DNA from: Dastarcus helophoroides
Taxonomy: Eukaryota > Arthropoda > Insecta > Coleoptera > Bothrideridae
Reading direction: 5' to 3'
Assembly: GCA_028583605.1 (NCBI GenBank)
Contig: CM053327.1
Span: 19,579,629-19,643,628 of the forward strand
DNA length: 64,000 nt
This document shows positions 60,319-64,000 of this stretch, piece after piece; the stretch's first letter is position 1; every line of letters starts with the position of its first letter. The position numbers and the translations under genes were made by a program. Below the pieces are notes generated by a model. It ran no database searches, was not told the origin of the DNA, and saw nothing but the letters and a program-made list of their open reading frames with translations.

Positions 60319-60362
60319 AATTAAGGCACGTTTTTAGCACAATTAAGGCACGTTTTTAGCAC
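60319..60362. repeat. Perfect 22-bp tandem duplication
   Basis: Two identical 22-base units, each ending GGCACGTTTTTAGCAC, at 60319-60340 and 60341-60362. Recent local duplication. Confidence 0.9.
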
Positions 60363-60997
60363 GCCCCCTAGATATATCCGCCACTAGTTAAATTGTGTAA
60401 ATTAATTCTTAGGTTTTTGGAAAGGGCACGAAAAGGTATGGAGTTGTGCCAAATTTCATTCAATTCTCTGTACACATTTCGCAACTATTAATTAAAAACT
60501 ATAATAAGGAACTAACCTTACACACCCTGTAACTCGGAAACGAAACATTTTGCGGCATATATTTATAAAGAGTTGTCTTATTTTGGGCTATAAAATACGA
60601 ATCTTGATTTATGATACTACATTTAGAATCACCGTTATAAGAATTAATTTCTTTTTAACTCGCTAACCCCCACCTACCTTTTTTTTTTCTCGAACGGAAA
60701 CGTAAGGCATGAGGAGGTTCGTTGAAAAGCTTATAGAAAACCGTTTTAGTTGGATTATCGCAGTTGCAATAATACCCCCAATCAAATTAAAATAATGTTC
60801 TTTTAAAAAGCTCCCATTTGAAAGTGATAACGAACTCTTTTACGGCCAAAGTCAGTACAAGATATACTTCTTCCGGTATTTGCCCATGTCAAAGAACTAC
60901 GAAAAGCGTCCTGACATCGTAGGGAGCTTTTTCAGGAACAAAAGGAAATATTAAATAAAAATTACAAAAAATTATTAAAAAACATAAGAGAAATGAA

Positions 60998-61137
60998 GAG
61001 CACGATAACTCAGTATGTCCACCATACCAGAGGCTAAACTCTTCTGAATTGAAAAAGACACGATTGTTTAGACAAAAGAGCACAGGAACTCAGGTATGTC
61101 CACCATACTAGAGACAAAACTCTTCTAACCGAAAAGG
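60998..61137. repeat. Two ~80-bp direct repeats
   Basis: GAGCAC..AACTCAG, then TATGTCCACCATAC, AGAGRC and AAACTCTTCT occur at 60998-61056 and again at 61078-61137. Copies differ at several positions. Confidence 0.75.
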
Positions 61138-61439
61138 AAGAAACTTTAAATACCATTCGTCTTCGCGGTTTCTCCTAAAGATTACCGATGATTGGTTTTC
61201 ATATGGAGGAAAGCAGGTAACCGCCATATCTGTTGATGTTTTTTGGGAACTTTTGAATTTCAGTGGTCTTGTGTATCCTCCTATTATAGTAATTAGAAAT
61301 ATTGGATATAATTGAAATATTATGAAAAAGAATCTTATGACCAGTCTCATGTTGATGTTCTTCAATGGCTGACTACGAAAACGAACAAGATCTAAGACAT
61401 CTTTGGCGCTTGGATAGTCGCGTCTTGAAAGAACGTATG

Positions 61440-61815
61440 AGTCCATCCAGTGGGATGAGTGTCAATGGCCCAAGACAATCACTCAAAATCATTGAATCAA
61501 CCCTCAAACAAGGGAGCCACGAAGTTTTCAAAGACTAAAACCAACTTATGTAGATGGTTGGACTGTAGGCAGGACACTGCTGCCCTAATAAAATATCCCA
61601 CAAAGAACAAAAGAACAATGATTATACTTGGGAAGAAAGGACAAACTTTTTAACACATATTATTAAGGATGCAACTGCGACAGCAATGGAAACACCCATA
61701 AAAGGGGTTTTGAGAAAATTATTCAAACGGGCTTATAATGGGGGAGACCAATAAGACAAATCTTTAGTGTAGCAGGGAAAAGCAGCCCTAGAATAATAAT
61801 AATGATAACAGCAAT
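61440..61815 (+). pseudogene. I-type LINE 3' end, copy D
   Basis: Across frames on the plus strand I read NQLMxMVGLxAGHCCPNKIS (about 61543), which matches the SKNQLRWTVGLFTGHC block of copies A and B, and TPIKGVLRKLFKRAYNG (about 61690), which matches the end of such proteins (copy A: TPIKKVLNFAKEF). An impure (AAT)n tract at about 61792-61805 is a likely I-element 3' tail. The zinc-knuckle segment is missing. Degenerate and not functional. Confidence 0.5.
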
Positions 61816-63612
61816 TATAGTTTAAAAGAAAGAATTAATATTAAAAGTTTATTTCTCTTAACTTTTATAAATGTTAAATCGCAATCATAAAAACATGACT
61901 ATTTCAGTTGGTCACTTTCGTATGTTGCGTCATCTATATTTTCTAGATTAATAAAATTGAAGCCTCTAAATGTGCGTCTGTACTCGGACTTTGGAAAATG
62001 TTAAATTGATTTTAATGAAATTTTCACTAAAATATGAGTATTTTTAGGAATACCTTTTAGGCTATTGTTACTACACTTAAACTCAACCTTGACTGCTAAG
62101 AACTCAACTGTGTTAACAATTTTACTTGAGGTTATAATACAGAACATATAAAAGAGAAATCAATTTGCAATTTTTACGGCTCATATAATATGTGCGCCAC
62201 CTACAATTCGAAAATAAGGAGCGGAAACCCTTAAATATATTATTATTTTAAAACCAAATCAGAAATTATTTTATTTTGAAATATGACTTTATTGAACCTA
62301 TTGAGCCAGTAGTAAAATAAATCTGATAAAATTTTTTAAATAACCTACCTACCAATAATTATTTCACATCACTATTTATAATTTTAGAAGCGATTTTATA
62401 ACTTTGCATCTTGTCGACGCATTCTATTCTCGGCACGTCTGAGAAGTTAAAGAAACTGCCAGGCATATAAGGTTCAAAATTCTACGTTTTTGTTAGACTT
62501 TCAAGCGTAATGTAAATTAAATTTTCAATATAATAGATAAGGATCAGCAATACTGTATACAATATAAGAGTTTTTAACGCTTTATTGTTACCGACAATAG
62601 AGAACGGCACAAGCAGCATCCCTAAAAAAAACACAATTCTATCAGCAGAAGCTGTATAAAGGAAATATAGACGAGCAGATATTGCATCAAATCCACATTA
62701 TTGTGATACAAAGCAAATATTTTTGAAGGTTTTGTTTCATTCGTCACATGTATTGCTTCCTAAAAATGAATGTTTTTAGTTTTATTTACTGGTTTTTTTT
62801 TACATGAACAGAATAAATAAGTTTAAAATTTCCTTAGAAAGAGTTTCACACCTATTTATAAAATTCCATCAGATAGTTTTAGCTTACTTATTTTGCTTCC
62901 AGTATTTTCTGAACACTTTTCATATGATGTAATTTAGGGAACAAATTTAATCAAAACAAAGGACTATAAATTCTAAAAATATTACCTTTGATATAAAGTC
63001 AATTTTATAAGACGATAAAATTGAATATTCAATTCTTTGCATGTTAAGATCTTGTCATAAATTTGGCACTACACACGTTTACCCTTCCATACGCCTAGAT
63101 TTGAAACTAAAAACAAATGACCACGAAGCTAGTTAATGTTGCAAAATAAAATGATGAAAAACGAAAGAAAATAAGTGCAGCATTTGTAAGTTTGCAGGAG
63201 TGCAAATGACCGAGCTAATTTACGAGTTTCGCTTGAACTCCGCAAAGTACTTCAATAACATGTCTTGTTGCCAAAAAGTTGAAACTTTTTACGTATATAC
63301 GTTATTTGACTTGTTCTAACTACTTTTACTCTATGCTGTAAAACTTTGGGATTTCTCGACCATGATGCTCGCTTAATGCGGCTAAGGAAAACAACAAATC
63401 AAGACAGCTACAAGTAAGTTACCGCTGAGCTAGTAGGTAATAGAATCACATATTATAAACAAAAAGTTATTTTTATAAGGGAAAGAAAACTTTGCTACAT
63501 TTAAAACTATTAACGGCTAAAATATGTAGGTAAATATAAAACCTTTAACAAGATTGTTAAATTGGTCGAAAATTTAAATATGTGAATCCTACAATTTATA
63601 AATTAATTAAAA
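61816..63612. other. A+T-rich DNA, no gene
   Basis: No supported feature. Confidence 0.5.
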
Positions 63613-64000
63613 TACAGTATAGACTCAATAATCCTGGCGGATCAATTAAATCTAGAGCTATTCCGGATTCCCGCCTTTCATTTTTATATAGATACATACA
63701 TGCATGCATTAAAATAAAGACACTTTATTCTCAAAATCTCAAACCAAGTATAATGTTAGTAGGAATAAGTAGATTTTACTTTTTTTTAAGTGCAATAATT
63801 GAAGAAGGCTTAACTATAGCATTCTTTTGTATATCTTTTCGAGCAAGAATGTCTGAAATGTCAAGATTATTTTCTTCTGTCCACTGCAATCCCAATGTAA
63901 AATATTTTATTGCGCCTTCCTGCTTGATTATTTTTTTTTTGGCTGGATATCACCTTCTGCATCACGCTTCATGCTTTAGATCACCATCCTCTATGACATT
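63613..64000 (-). mobile_element. pogo/Tigger-type transposon, 3' part, runs off the window
   Basis: After a TA (63613-63614) the sequence CAGTATAGACTCAATAATCC (63615-63634) resembles the ends of pogo/Tigger/jerky-type elements. On the minus strand near the right edge (about 63990-63800) I read VIEDGDLKHEA, then QEGAIKYFTLGLQWTEENN and LARKDIQKNAIVK. This looks like the C-terminal tail of a jerky/Tigger-like DDE transposase (A...F...LQW.EEN...). The catalytic part would lie beyond base 64000. Stops occur within the visible segment. Confidence 0.5.

Noticed and set aside
61108..61446. A 112-codon minus-strand frame as a gene
   Set aside because: No recognisable family; it lies opposite and next to a plus-strand I-type LINE remnant and is likely chance.

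Overview
This window is eukaryotic and strongly A+T-rich. It looks like intergenic and intronic DNA from an arthropod, most likely an insect. A beetle would fit the mix of mariner, hAT, Penelope-like and I-type elements, but the sequence does not prove the order. There is no prokaryotic signature: no operons, no ribosome binding sites and no CRISPR. Nearly every open frame longer than about 60 codons is a decayed transposon fragment or chance. The one convincing host-like gene is a two-exon leucine-rich-repeat gene at 49049-56207 on the + strand. It carries two one-base discrepancies, both in homopolymers.

Layout. 1-4.8 kb: a Penelope-like (PLE) reverse transcriptase fragment, a jockey/CR1-like LINE 3' half, and a PLE 3' end split by a small inverted-repeat insertion. 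5.9-18.2 kb: a truncated hAT copy, a complete 3.2-kb non-autonomous hAT element with an 8-bp target duplication, a second PLE 3' end, a LINE fragment, an LTR-like unit carrying a cleanly inserted 450-bp SINE-like element, and a complete 0.93-kb hAT element. 20.6-31.6 kb: an I-type LINE RNase H fragment, a second LTR-like unit, an almost full-length dead mariner with both ends, a Tc1 remnant, a foldback MITE and a LINE with a (GAA)n tail that lacks its YxDD box. 33.5-41 kb: a palindromic PLE insertion, a mariner fragment, a PIF/Harbinger-type MITE, a 2.0-kb MULE with FLYWCH and MULE-transposase sequence, and a second I-type LINE copy. 44-48 kb: a tRNA-derived SINE head, a CpG-rich patch with Harbinger-like sequence, and a third I-type LINE. 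49-56 kb: the LRR gene, whose 5.7-kb intron holds a PLE 3' end, a mariner fragment and two other repeat families. 56-64 kb: mostly featureless DNA, a fourth I-type LINE 3' end, and a pogo/Tigger-type element running off the right edge.

Nothing here works together as a pathway. The biology is transposon colonisation and nesting. The most unusual objects are the SINE-like insertion at 14922-15371, which carries four hairpins with the same apical motif and helix-preserving changes, and the perfect 70-bp palindrome inside a PLE insertion at 33815-34010, which is bounded by an 11-bp direct repeat. All family assignments come from reading motifs by eye; no database search was possible.
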